6,079 nucleotides of DNA from Betaproteobacteria bacterium (GTDB lineage Bacteria > Pseudomonadota > Gammaproteobacteria > Burkholderiales > Sulfuriferulaceae). Below are positions 1 to 5,645 of the stretch, piece after piece; position 1 is the first letter of the stretch, and the number at the start of each line of letters is the position of its first letter. The notes beneath the pieces are model-generated. The model searched no databases. It saw only the letters and a program-made list of their open reading frames with translations, and was not told where the DNA came from. The position numbers and the translations under genes are program-made. The DNA is taken from contig DMQT01000255.1 in NCBI GenBank assembly GCA_003455595.1, forward strand, positions 28,862 to 34,940. Reading direction: 5' to 3'.

Positions 1-739
1 GCCGCACGATCAGTGGATCGATGCCAGGAAAGGCGCGGCTGTTCCAGGTCCACAGATTGAAGTCGAGCATGGTATTCACCTTCGGCGTATAGCTGCCCGG
101 CTCGACGTCATAGGCGTTCAGGATGAACACGAAATCGCGGTCTACCGCCATGAACTTATGGTCTTTCGGGTGCGTCACCCAGAACCCCATCATGCCCATT
201 GCCATCTGCGTCATCTCGTCGGCGTGCGGGTGATACATGAACGTCCCCGCATGCTTCGCCTCGAATTCGTAGACAAAGGTCTTGCCCGGCAAGATCGGCG
301 GCTGCGTCAGCCCGCTGAGGCCGTCCATGCCATTCGGCAGAATCTGCCCGTGCCAGTGCACGCTGGTGTATTCGGGCAGCTTGTTGGTGACGAAAATGCG
401 TACCTTGTCGCCCTCCACCACCTCGATGGTTGGGCCGGGGCTTTGGCCGTTATAGCCCCACAGATTAGCCTTCATGCCGGGAGCGATTTCGCGCACCACC
501 GGCTCGGCCACCAGGTGAAATTCCTTCCAGCCGTTCTTCACACGCCACGGCAGGCTCCAGCCGTTGAGCGTGACCACCGGGTTGAAATGGCGGCCATTCG
601 GCGGTGCCTGCGGCGACATGGTATCGGGTACGGTCTGGCTGATGGCTTCGGGCAGGCTGGCGGCCTGCACCCGGCTGACCGAAGCGGCACCGATCAGGGC
701 GGCACCCGAAGCAGTTAAAAAATCGCGGCGGCTGGTCAT
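1..739 (-). CDS. Multicopper oxidase, Tat-exported (3' end outside window)
   Basis: This is a periplasmic multicopper oxidase of the kind found in copper-resistance operons, likely oxidising Cu(I) or handling copper. The first 246 residues are visible and the rest lies beyond position 1. The N-terminus has a twin-arginine motif, SRRDFL (residues 3-8), then a hydrophobic Ala/Gly stretch and a plausible cleavage site after VQA (24-26), so it should be exported folded. Copper-ligand motifs of the first cupredoxin domain are present: HWHG at 128-131 and HPH at 170-172, the latter followed by a Met-rich stretch (M176, M179, M181, M183, M184). The C-terminal HCH type 1/3 copper motif cannot be seen. 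The ATG at 739 overlaps the TGA of the TolC gene as ATGA, and an AAGGAA ribosome site lies at 752-747. CopA/PcoA is a related family, but I cannot assign a symbol from this part. Family assignment is strong; substrate is inferred. Confidence 0.93.
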   Translation of the reverse strand, partial: MTSRRDFLTASGAALIGAASVSRVQAASLPEAISQTVPDTMSPQAPPNGRHFNPVVTLNGWSLPWRVKNGWKEFHLVAEPVVREIAPGMKANLWGYNGQSPGPTIEVVEGDKVRIFVTNKLPEYTSVHWHGQILPNGMDGLSGLTQPPILPGKTFVYEFEAKHAGTFMYHPHADEMTQMAMGMMGFWVTHPKDHKFMAVDRDFVFILNAYDVEPGSYTPKVNTMLDFNLWTWNSRAFPGIDPLIVR

Positions 740-2112
740 GGTTGGGTTCCTTGTGTGGCGATCACGGGCAGTTGCCCGCCAAACGAGGCGGCGAGATCGG
801 TCTCGGCCACCCAGTAGTTTTTCAGTGCGACGATGTAGCCGTTCACGCTCAGCACCTGCTCGCGTGCATCGGCCAACAGCTCGAATACGCTGGTCAGCAT
901 GCCGTTGTAGCGCAGCAGATTCTGGTCGGCGATGCGTTTGCGCAACGGCACCACATTGTCGCGATAATGCGCAGCCAGGTCATAGGCGCCGCGATAAGCC
1001 AGATACGATTCGCGCACTTCACTGCGGGCGTTGACGGCGGTTTCCGCCAGCCGATTGGCCGATTGCATGTAAATCGCCTCAGCTTTCGCCACGCGCGCGC
1101 CGCCCCAGTCGAACAAGGGTATTTCTAGCGTCAGCTCGTAGCCGGTGCCGCGCGGCAGACCGCTGTCGGTATTGCGCACATAACCCAGATCGAGCACGTT
1201 GAGAAAACGCGTGGTGCGCGTCAGGCCAAGTGATTTCGCCAGATTGGCGGTTTGCTGGCGCGCGGCCTGAATGTCCAGCCGCTGCGCTATCGCATAGGCT
1301 TCAGCGTCGCGGATTTCCAGCGGCTGGGCAGGCAAGTCGGGCAAGCGTTCTGGCAGTGTAAATTGTGTGTCCTTGCCCCACAGCCCAAGCAGGCGTGTGA
1401 ACTTTTCCCGCGTCATCACGGCATCGCGATTCGCCATCAGCCGCGCACTGGTAGCGTCGGCATAAAACACCTGCTCGCGGTCTTCCTCCAGCTTGCTCCA
1501 GTTGCCCACTTTCGCCATCTGCCCGCCCAGTTCGGCTCCTGCCTGTGCGGCCAGGTTGACCTGTTTGGCGTAGACCACGCCCTGCTGTGCGGCGACCGCT
1601 TCAAAGTAGGCACGGCGCGTCTCAGCAGCCAGTTTCAACACCTGGTTGGCGACCTCGGTTTGCACCAGGTTAAACCGCTGGCGCTCCAGTCGGCTGGCCT
1701 GCGGCAGCATGATGAGGTTGAGCAGACTCACGGTAAAGGTGCGCTCGATCATCGTGTCCGCACCTTGCGTGACGTGCTTGAAATCGAAACGCGGGTTTTG
1801 CAGCCGCCCGGCCTGCACCAGATCGGCCTCGGCTATGCCCAGCTCGGCATAGCGCGCCTGCAAGCCGCGATTGTTCAGCAGCGCAATCTGCACCGCGCTG
1901 TCGGCCGTTAACGGTTTTGCCAGCAGGCTCTGCACTTGCGTCTCGATGGTTTGCGCGTCGTTGGCGTTGCGTAATGGCGTGAGCGATTTATCCAGGCGGC
2001 TTTTGGTCAGCTGCGCCACCGAATCAAAGCCGCCGTCTTTGGAAAAGCTGGCACAGCCGCCCAGCACCGCCACCAGCGGCAGCCACATGAGGTTTCGATG
2101 TACGCGCATCAT
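736..2112 (-). CDS. TolC-family outer-membrane efflux lipoprotein
   Basis: This 458-residue protein belongs to the outer-membrane efflux protein (OEP/TolC) family, which forms trimeric channels from the periplasm through the outer membrane. The N-terminus is a lipoprotein signal with lipobox LGGC (Cys20). Position +2 is Ala, not Asp, which fits outer-membrane sorting. The first OEP repeat begins around residue 69 (AVQIALLNNRGLQARYAELG and following), with long alpha-helical stretches to about 245. The second repeat begins near 268 and includes the typical IPLFDWGG strand (331-338) and YNGM..S..ELL (402-412). The length is normal for the family. Neither an RND pump nor a membrane-fusion protein is in the window; its partner is instead the multicopper oxidase just downstream, suggesting a periplasmic copper-handling role (inference). 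Its ATG overlaps the stop of the upstream broken gene and its TGA overlaps the oxidase start, so all three were probably translationally coupled. A second Met codon follows at once, so the start could be one codon later. Confidence 0.94.
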   Translation of the reverse strand: MMRVHRNLMWLPLVAVLGGCASFSKDGGFDSVAQLTKSRLDKSLTPLRNANDAQTIETQVQSLLAKPLTADSAVQIALLNNRGLQARYAELGIAEADLVQAGRLQNPRFDFKHVTQGADTMIERTFTVSLLNLIMLPQASRLERQRFNLVQTEVANQVLKLAAETRRAYFEAVAAQQGVVYAKQVNLAAQAGAELGGQMAKVGNWSKLEEDREQVFYADATSARLMANRDAVMTREKFTRLLGLWGKDTQFTLPERLPDLPAQPLEIRDAEAYAIAQRLDIQAARQQTANLAKSLGLTRTTRFLNVLDLGYVRNTDSGLPRGTGYELTLEIPLFDWGGARVAKAEAIYMQSANRLAETAVNARSEVRESYLAYRGAYDLAAHYRDNVVPLRKRIADQNLLRYNGMLTSVFELLADAREQVLSVNGYIVALKNYWVAETDLAASFGGQLPVIATQGTQP

Positions 2113-2387
2113 GGCTTGGTCGCCTTGTGTGCGTCAGGGTCGGACATGTCCATGCCCGACATATCCATCCCCGCCATGCTGTCCTGTTACGCCGCGGCTT
2201 CGTTGGCAGCACGCCAGTGTTTATCGGGCGAGGTGCTGTCCGGCGCAATGCTGTAGCCGATCAGCGGTGAAACATACTGCGGCGCAGGCACAGCAACGCT
2301 GGCGTCCGCCGGGTCGGGCAAGGCGGCCAGCGCTCAGGGCGACGCTGTGCAGATCGCGGTCAGCGCAATTACAAGTTGGGTTTTCAT
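2109..2387 (-). pseudogene. Small exported Met-rich copper-operon protein, interrupted by two in-frame stops
   Basis: From the ATG at 2387 one reading frame of 92 codons runs to a TGA at 2111-2109 without any frameshift, but it contains TGA at codon 18 (2336-2334) and TAA at codon 67 (2189-2187). Ignoring those stops, the product has a signal peptide (MKTQLVIALTAICTASP, then ALAALPDPADAS), a middle with YVSP..GY and HWRAAN, and a Met-rich tail (MAGMDMSGMDMSD) typical of copper-binding proteins. I recall small proteins with a Y.S...Y...W+.AN pattern preceding TolC and copper oxidase genes, so this is probably the decayed member of that family. The gene keeps a good ribosome site (GAGGTT, 2397-2392), and its final stop overlaps the TolC start as ATGA, so it was clearly once functional in this operon. 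Both stops could arise by single substitutions. Sequencing error is the main alternative. Confidence 0.78.
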
Positions 2388-2391
2388 GGTG

Positions 2392-2397
2392 AACCTC
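2392..2397 (-). promoter_or_regulatory. Ribosome binding site of the interrupted small gene
   Basis: GAGGTT is followed by CACC and then ATG at 2387 on the minus strand. It is a good Shine-Dalgarno match at normal spacing. It fixes the original start of the broken gene and shows that the translation signal is intact although the frame is not. Confidence 0.65.
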
Positions 2398-2447
2398 GTA
2401 TTTCAGTCAACAGATTCTGCACGTCATTGAGCGCGCAGGCGTGAAAA

Positions 2448-2822
2448 CTAAATCAAGGCGGTTTGCGGGGGACGTTCGAGGGTGGCGGAAACGAAGCTGA
2501 GAAAGGACACCTGATAAACCGGATTAGGCGCGCTGACAAACAGCGTCGGCGCCTGAATGCCGACGGGCACCGTCGTCATCGCCACGCCGATGCAACACGC
2601 CGCGCAGGCGGCACACGGCTTGACCGGCTGCGACTTTTGATCCGCCTTGTCCGGGCAGCACGGCATGGCGGCCATGTCTGCGTGCTCCGCCTGGATCATG
2701 TGCGCATGCGACGACATGGGCTGGCTCGGCGCGCACGCCATCATTGCCGCAGCGGCCAGCGTTTGGGCCGGCACGGCGAACAACAACAGCCATACGGTCA
2801 TGAATTTAACCAGGGTTTTCAT
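2448..2822 (-). CDS. CopL-like secreted Cys/Met/His-rich metal-binding protein
   Basis: This is a 124-residue protein starting MKTLVKFMTVWLLLF, with a Sec signal peptide ending near AQTLAAA (19-25). The mature part is rich in metal ligands: Cys30, Cys55, Cys56 and a CxxCxxCC cluster (Cys70, 73, 76, 77), His39, His41, His47 and several Met. It ends with a LERPP motif (115-119). That combination resembles the CopL/DUF2946-type proteins that precede copper-resistance genes. In Xanthomonas, copL is needed for copper-induced expression of the copAB genes behind it; a like role here is inference. The frame is open further upstream to 2924, but that extension runs into the 3' end of the MFS gene and lacks signal-peptide character, so I take the ATG at 2822. 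No strong ribosome site is visible before it. It is the first gene of the copper cluster, 60 nt before the interrupted small gene. Confidence 0.8.
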   Translation of the reverse strand: MKTLVKFMTVWLLLFAVPAQTLAAAAMMACAPSQPMSSHAHMIQAEHADMAAMPCCPDKADQKSQPVKPCAACAACCIGVAMTTVPVGIQAPTLFVSAPNPVYQVSFLSFVSATLERPPQTALI

Positions 2823-2883
2823 CAAGCGCAGATAGTAGCACGCAGTCAGCGACACTCGAATGACCCCGGCCAATTGCCAAGGT

Positions 2884-4062
2884 TCATGCCGGCATCCGCC
2901 GACGCTGCCCGGCCAGCCCGGCAAACCCCCCCGCCGCTGTCAGCAAGATCAGCGCCAGCAGCACAAATGCCGCCGTATAACCGTAACGCCCGACCATCCA
3001 GCCGGTCAGCACCGGCCCGATGGCCTGGCCGATATCCATGATGGTTCTCAACACGCCCATGGACGCGCCGAACGCGCCGTTTTTGGTCAGATCCGCTACC
3101 AGCGCCGAGGTGGACGAACTCACTGCTGCAAAGCCAATGCCGAACACCGACATCAGTACGATCAGGCCGATCAAACTCGACCAGACCGGCAGCAACAGCA
3201 CCGACAGCCCCGCCACCACCAGACCGGGAATAATCACCCGCTCGCGCCCGGTCTTGTCCGAAATCGTACCCATGATCGGCTTGAGCAGCACAATGCTGAG
3301 CAACTGCGCACCGAGAATGATGCCGATCTGCCAGGCCGGGATGCCCAGCTGAGCGGCGTACAAGGCCAGAAACGCCTCGACTGCGCCGAATACCAGATAC
3401 AGCGCTGCCTCCACCCCGCTGGTCGCCAGAATATAGCGGTTCGACACCACCGCGCGCAGACTAGCGAAGAAAGCTGGCCGCTGTATTTTAGCGGTCGCCG
3501 TCTCTGTTTCGCGCGGCAACCACAGGCTCAATGCCAGCGCCAGCACGCCGCTCACCGCGCACGCCACGTACACCATGTGAAAACTCGCCAACGAAATCAA
3601 CGCGCCCCCCAGGAACGGCGCCACCGAGCGCCCAACGATGGTAGCCGATGAAAAAGTCGACAGCTTGGCAGCACGATCCGCGACATAGCGCTGCGCAATC
3701 GCCGCCGTCGCCACCGTACCGAAAATCGCCGTGGCGAAGCCGTGATAAAAGCGCACCACAATCAACTGCGTGACGTCAGTCACCAGCAAATAGAGAAACG
3801 GCGCAGTGGCAAAAATCACCAGCGCCGCCCGCATCACCGTGCGCTTGCCCAGATAATCCGACAGTGCCCCGGCGGGGAAACTGATGAGTATCCCCGGCAC
3901 CGTGGACGCCATCACGATCCAGCCGATTTCCGCCGGCGTCGCGCCCAGCGCGTGCGCAAACAGCGGCAATACAGGCGTCTTGGACAGCGTGGAGCTGAGC
4001 AGCGCCAAGCCGCCGATGATGGAAATCAGCAGCAGAAAATCACGTTTGCTGGCTGGCGTCAT
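2884..4062 (-). CDS. Major facilitator superfamily transporter
   Basis: This is a 392-residue inner-membrane protein with about 12 hydrophobic segments, the usual MFS length. The cytoplasmic loop 2-3 motif A is present as GALSDYLGKR (65-74), and its pseudo-repeat in the second half is GTISDKTGRER (265-275), separated by a hydrophilic central loop (about 184-205). The short, basic C-terminus (GQRRRMPA) is cytoplasmic. The drug:H+ antiporter branch is likeliest by overall look, but the substrate cannot be told. It ends 61 nt before the CopL-like gene on the same strand with no evident terminator hairpin, so read-through into the copper operon, or a role in metal efflux, is possible but unproven. 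Its ATG sits in an ATGA overlap with the stop of a frameshifted relic, an apparent coincidence of decay. A GGTGA sequence shortly upstream can serve as ribosome site. Confidence 0.92.
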   Translation of the reverse strand: MTPASKRDFLLLISIIGGLALLSSTLSKTPVLPLFAHALGATPAEIGWIVMASTVPGILISFPAGALSDYLGKRTVMRAALVIFATAPFLYLLVTDVTQLIVVRFYHGFATAIFGTVATAAIAQRYVADRAAKLSTFSSATIVGRSVAPFLGGALISLASFHMVYVACAVSGVLALALSLWLPRETETATAKIQRPAFFASLRAVVSNRYILATSGVEAALYLVFGAVEAFLALYAAQLGIPAWQIGIILGAQLLSIVLLKPIMGTISDKTGRERVIIPGLVVAGLSVLLLPVWSSLIGLIVLMSVFGIGFAAVSSSTSALVADLTKNGAFGASMGVLRTIMDIGQAIGPVLTGWMVGRYGYTAAFVLLALILLTAAGGFAGLAGQRRRMPA

Positions 4063-4322
4063 GAGGTCACCGTCTGTCTGCTTGAATCCGGGGAAATGCA
4101 GCGAGCGTCAACGGGCATTTTAAGAGTCAACTCAACGCCAGCTGCACCGCATCGGGCACGCTTGATGACATTCAGCAACACCAGCATCACGCCCATGCCC
4201 GGACGCACAGCGGAGACTTCCACCGTTTCTGGTGCGCAGGGTTTATCCACCAGTTTCTTGCCTTTGGCGTACGCCACGGCCTCGTTCAGACTTTGCACAA
4301 TACAGTCAAAAGTCGTTGCCAT
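4059..4322 (-). pseudogene. HigA/NadS-like antitoxin relic: helix-turn-helix deleted and frameshifted
   Basis: The 87-codon frame begins like HTH-type antitoxins of the HigA/NadS group: MATTFDCIVQSLNEAVAYAK, then PETVEVSAVR (31-40). In that family the AVR is followed by a helix-turn-helix of roughly 35 residues ending in a WEQGRR-type motif. Here AVR leads directly into PGMGVMLVLLNVIKR (41-55), which matches the segment after the HTH (xGPARVLLxVIxR). The DNA-binding core therefore seems to be lost by an in-frame deletion. After Lys54/Arg55 the frame diverges, while another frame reads PDAVQLALS and stops at 4129-4127, matching the usual end RxPEAVxxAL. A frameshift near 4160 is thus indicated, and residues 56-87 are out-of-frame translation. 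A ribosome site (GAGGTA, 4331-4326) remains. No toxin gene is next to it. Family assignment is from remembered motifs. Confidence 0.66.
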
Positions 4323-4325
4323 TTT

Positions 4326-4331
4326 TACCTC
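4326..4331 (-). promoter_or_regulatory. Ribosome binding site of the antitoxin relic
   Basis: GAGGTA is followed by AAA and ATG on the minus strand, in the 22-nt gap after the methyltransferase remnant's stop. It supports the ATG at 4322 as the true start and suggests that the two ancestral genes were co-transcribed. Confidence 0.6.
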
Positions 4332-4344
4332 ATATTGGATCGGT

Positions 4345-4653
4345 TCAACGTCGCTTGAGATTCAAGCTCAACCAGCGCCGCAGCATTTCTGCGTCAGGCA
4401 TGTTCCCAGTGTAATCCGTGCAGCCGTCAGCGTTTGCCACCGCACTGCCCAACGCTTGTTGGGCGTGGCCCTGCCAGGCCGGGCGGGCGCGGTACAGGTT
4501 GGTCAGGATGTGTTTTTTCAGTTCAGCTTCGTAAGGTGGTATGCGCAGCTGTTGCCCAGCTCCCTGCTGGGGGTTTGGTGGAATCTTTGCATTAATTCCC
4601 TTTGAATGAACATCGGCCGCTAGTACAAGCACACCCTGACAATGCCAATTAAG
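4345..4653 (-). pseudogene. C-terminal remnant of a restriction-type DNA methyltransferase
   Basis: An open segment bounded upstream by TAA (4656-4654) ends at TGA (4347-4345). Its last 60 or so residues resemble the extreme C-terminus of large class I SAM-dependent DNA methyltransferases of restriction-modification systems. The matching parts are AELKKHILTNLYRARPAW, then HAQQALGSAVA, DYTGNMPDAEMLRRW and LSLNLKRR, compared with a family pattern of the form LTNLYNARPAWL..AH..LD.AVAAAYGW.DYTPDMPDEEILRRLLALNL. The full enzymes run to around 900 residues; the catalytic domain with the NPPY motif is absent. The usual AYGW is NADGC here, suggesting drift. The first 30-40 residues of the open segment do not clearly match and may be unrelated DNA joined at a deletion. 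A GTG at 4632 could start a 95-residue peptide, but it has no convincing ribosome site. Probably non-functional. Family call is from memory of the motif. Confidence 0.68.
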
Positions 4654-4667
4654 TTAGCCCCTGTTTT

Positions 4668-4691
4668 GTGCGTGCCGTTCCGGGCATGCAC
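4668..4691. repeat. Inverted repeat / hairpin (9-bp arms, 6-nt loop)
   Basis: GTGCGTGCC (4668-4676) pairs with GGCATGCAC (4683-4691) over a loop of GTTCCG, with one G-T pair in nine. No T-run follows on either strand, so it is not a typical intrinsic terminator. It lies between the methyltransferase remnant and the AT-rich promoter region, and its role is unknown. Confidence 0.5.
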
Positions 4692-4744
4692 GATCCGGGT
4701 GCAAATCACAACGCCTCCGCGACATCTTTAAATCCTTAATAAAT

Positions 4745-4774
4745 CATTACATATCAATTACTTGATATTTAATG
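4745..4774. promoter_or_regulatory. Palindrome 1, candidate GntR-type operator
   Basis: This 30-nt inverted repeat pairs 12 of 13 arm positions. The inner arms ATATCAA (4751-4757) and TTGATAT (4762-4768) are perfect around a TTAC spacer, and the outer arms CATTA (4745-4749) and TAATG (4770-4774) are perfect beyond one mismatched position. It lies about 86 nt before the start codon of the GntR-family gene and shares its right half with palindrome 2. Autoregulatory binding by the downstream regulator is inferred from position and symmetry. Confidence 0.6.
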
Positions 4775-4791
4775 TAGGTACATTTTATATC
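4762..4791 (+). promoter_or_regulatory. Putative promoter of the GntR-type gene
   Basis: TTGATA (4762-4767) matches the -35 consensus at five of six positions. An imperfect -10, TATATC (4786-4791), follows at 18-nt spacing, or TTATAT one base earlier at 17. Both boxes lie inside the palindromes. Transcription would start near 4797-4800, leaving a leader of about 60 nt. The -10 is weak, so this is tentative. Confidence 0.4.
4764..4791. promoter_or_regulatory. Palindrome 2, candidate GntR-type operator
   Basis: This 28-nt inverted repeat has core arms AATGTA (4771-4776) and TACATT (4779-4784) around GG, and outer arms GATAT (4764-4768) and ATATC (4787-4791), with two unpaired positions between them on each side. 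It overlaps palindrome 1, so the region holds three half-sites of the form GATAT-N2/3-AATG in alternating orientation. It also covers the likely promoter, so binding would block transcription of the GntR gene. Confidence 0.6.
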
Positions 4792-4859
4792 TGGCACGCC
4801 GTTTGCTTTTGTCCACCATGTCATAACAAGTAAGCATATGTTCTGGAGCTGGCCGACAA

Positions 4860-5612
4860 ATGGAACCGAAAAAAGAAACTGTATTGTCTCTTTCGCCTAT
4901 ACCGCTGTACACGCAGATCAAGGAGATCCTGAGAACCCGCATCCTGGATGGAACTTACAAGGCGCATGAGCAGATGCCTTCGGAGAGCGAACTGACACGT
5001 TCGTTTGACGTCAGCCGAATTACAGTCCGGCAAGCCCTGGGCGACCTGCAGAAGGCAGGCCTGATTTTCAAGATACACGGCAAGGGTACGTATGTGTCGC
5101 AACCCAAGGCGTTTCAAAACATCGGCAAGTTGCAAGGGTTTGGCGAGGCTATGGCGACTATGGGCTACGAAACCTTTTCCCAGGTCGTCAGTTTCAAGAT
5201 CGTTCCCGCCGACAAAATCGTTGCGAAGAAACTGGGTCTGGACGAGAACGAAATGGTGTCCGAGATCCGCCGCGTGCGTTACCTGAACCGCGCGCCCATT
5301 TCGCTGGATGTGAGCTATCTGCCAAGAACGGTTGGCGAGCGCCTGATCAAGGAAGACCTCGCGCACCGCGACATTTTTTTGATTCTGGAAAATGACTACG
5401 GCTATTCGCTGGGTCAGGCAGAACTGCAGATCGAAGCCATGCTGGCCGACGAATCATTGGGCAGATTGATCCATCTGCAAGAAGGGGCACCCGTTCTGCG
5501 CATCGAGCGCCTGACGTTTACCACCGACAACCAGCCGCTCGATTTCGAATATCTCTACTACCGCGGCGATGCCTTCCAGTACCGCCTTCGTGTCGAACGC
5601 GGCCGCATTTAA
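4860..5612 (+). CDS. GntR-family transcriptional regulator, HutC/UTRA type
   Basis: This 250-residue, full-length regulator is cytoplasmic and DNA-binding. The N-terminal winged helix-turn-helix spans about residues 14-81: PLYTQIKEILRTRI, the recognition region PSESELTRSFDVSRITVRQA (40-59), and the wing around HGKGTYVSQP (73-82). The remainder (about 90-245) is a UTRA effector-binding domain, with SLDVSYLPRTVGERL (148-162) and a C-terminal YYRGDAFQYRLRVER (233-247) as landmarks. Most family members are repressors released by a small metabolite; the ligand is unknown here. The ATG at 4860 has a GGAG 11 nt upstream (4845-4848), slightly far. Two overlapping palindromes lie 69-115 nt upstream and suggest autoregulation. 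The flavoprotein gene follows by 33 nt on the same strand and is the probable target. The gene is intact and points away from the decayed genes on the other side. Confidence 0.95.
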   Translation: MEPKKETVLSLSPIPLYTQIKEILRTRILDGTYKAHEQMPSESELTRSFDVSRITVRQALGDLQKAGLIFKIHGKGTYVSQPKAFQNIGKLQGFGEAMATMGYETFSQVVSFKIVPADKIVAKKLGLDENEMVSEIRRVRYLNRAPISLDVSYLPRTVGERLIKEDLAHRDIFLILENDYGYSLGQAELQIEAMLADESLGRLIHLQEGAPVLRIERLTFTTDNQPLDFEYLYYRGDAFQYRLRVERGRI

Positions 5613-5631
5613 CGTCGATTCATTTTGAACT

Positions 5632-5637
5632 AAGGAG
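5632..5637 (+). promoter_or_regulatory. Strong ribosome binding site of the flavoprotein gene
   Basis: AAGGAG lies 8 nt before the ATG at 5646, a near-ideal Shine-Dalgarno at ideal distance. It is clearly stronger than that of the regulator gene, in keeping with an enzyme made in larger amount than its regulator. It fixes the flavoprotein start. Confidence 0.8.
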
Positions 5638-5645
5638 AGGCTTCA

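Noticed and set aside
158..718. Plus-strand open frame of 186 codons
   Set aside because: It lies antisense to the multicopper oxidase, whose minus-strand frame has clear copper-ligand motifs and a Tat signal; the plus-strand product shows no recognisable domain.
1252..1911. Plus-strand open frame of 219 codons
   Set aside because: It is antisense to the TolC-family gene, which has family motifs along its length; the other frame is a by-product of GC-rich codon usage.
2187..2336. Recoding (selenocysteine or stop read-through) in the small copper gene
   Set aside because: Two different stop types are involved, no SECIS-like hairpin is apparent after the TGA, and TGA sits within the signal peptide, where selenocysteine would make no sense.
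2410..2420. TTGACT as a -35 box before the interrupted small gene (minus strand)
   Set aside because: A -10 at normal spacing would fall at or beyond the start codon, leaving no leader, so it is unlikely to be a promoter for this gene.
2860..3651. Plus-strand open frame of 263 codons, rich in Arg, Gln and His
   Set aside because: It is antisense to the MFS gene. The composition is typical of a mirror reading of hydrophobic codons and no domain is visible.
4668..4691. Hairpin as rho-independent terminator
   Set aside because: No run of T follows the stem on either strand; the TTTT present lies before the stem on the plus strand and reads as AAAA after it on the minus strand.
4821..5366. Minus-strand open frame of 181 codons
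   Set aside because: It is opposite the GntR-type regulator, whose winged-helix and UTRA features are clear.
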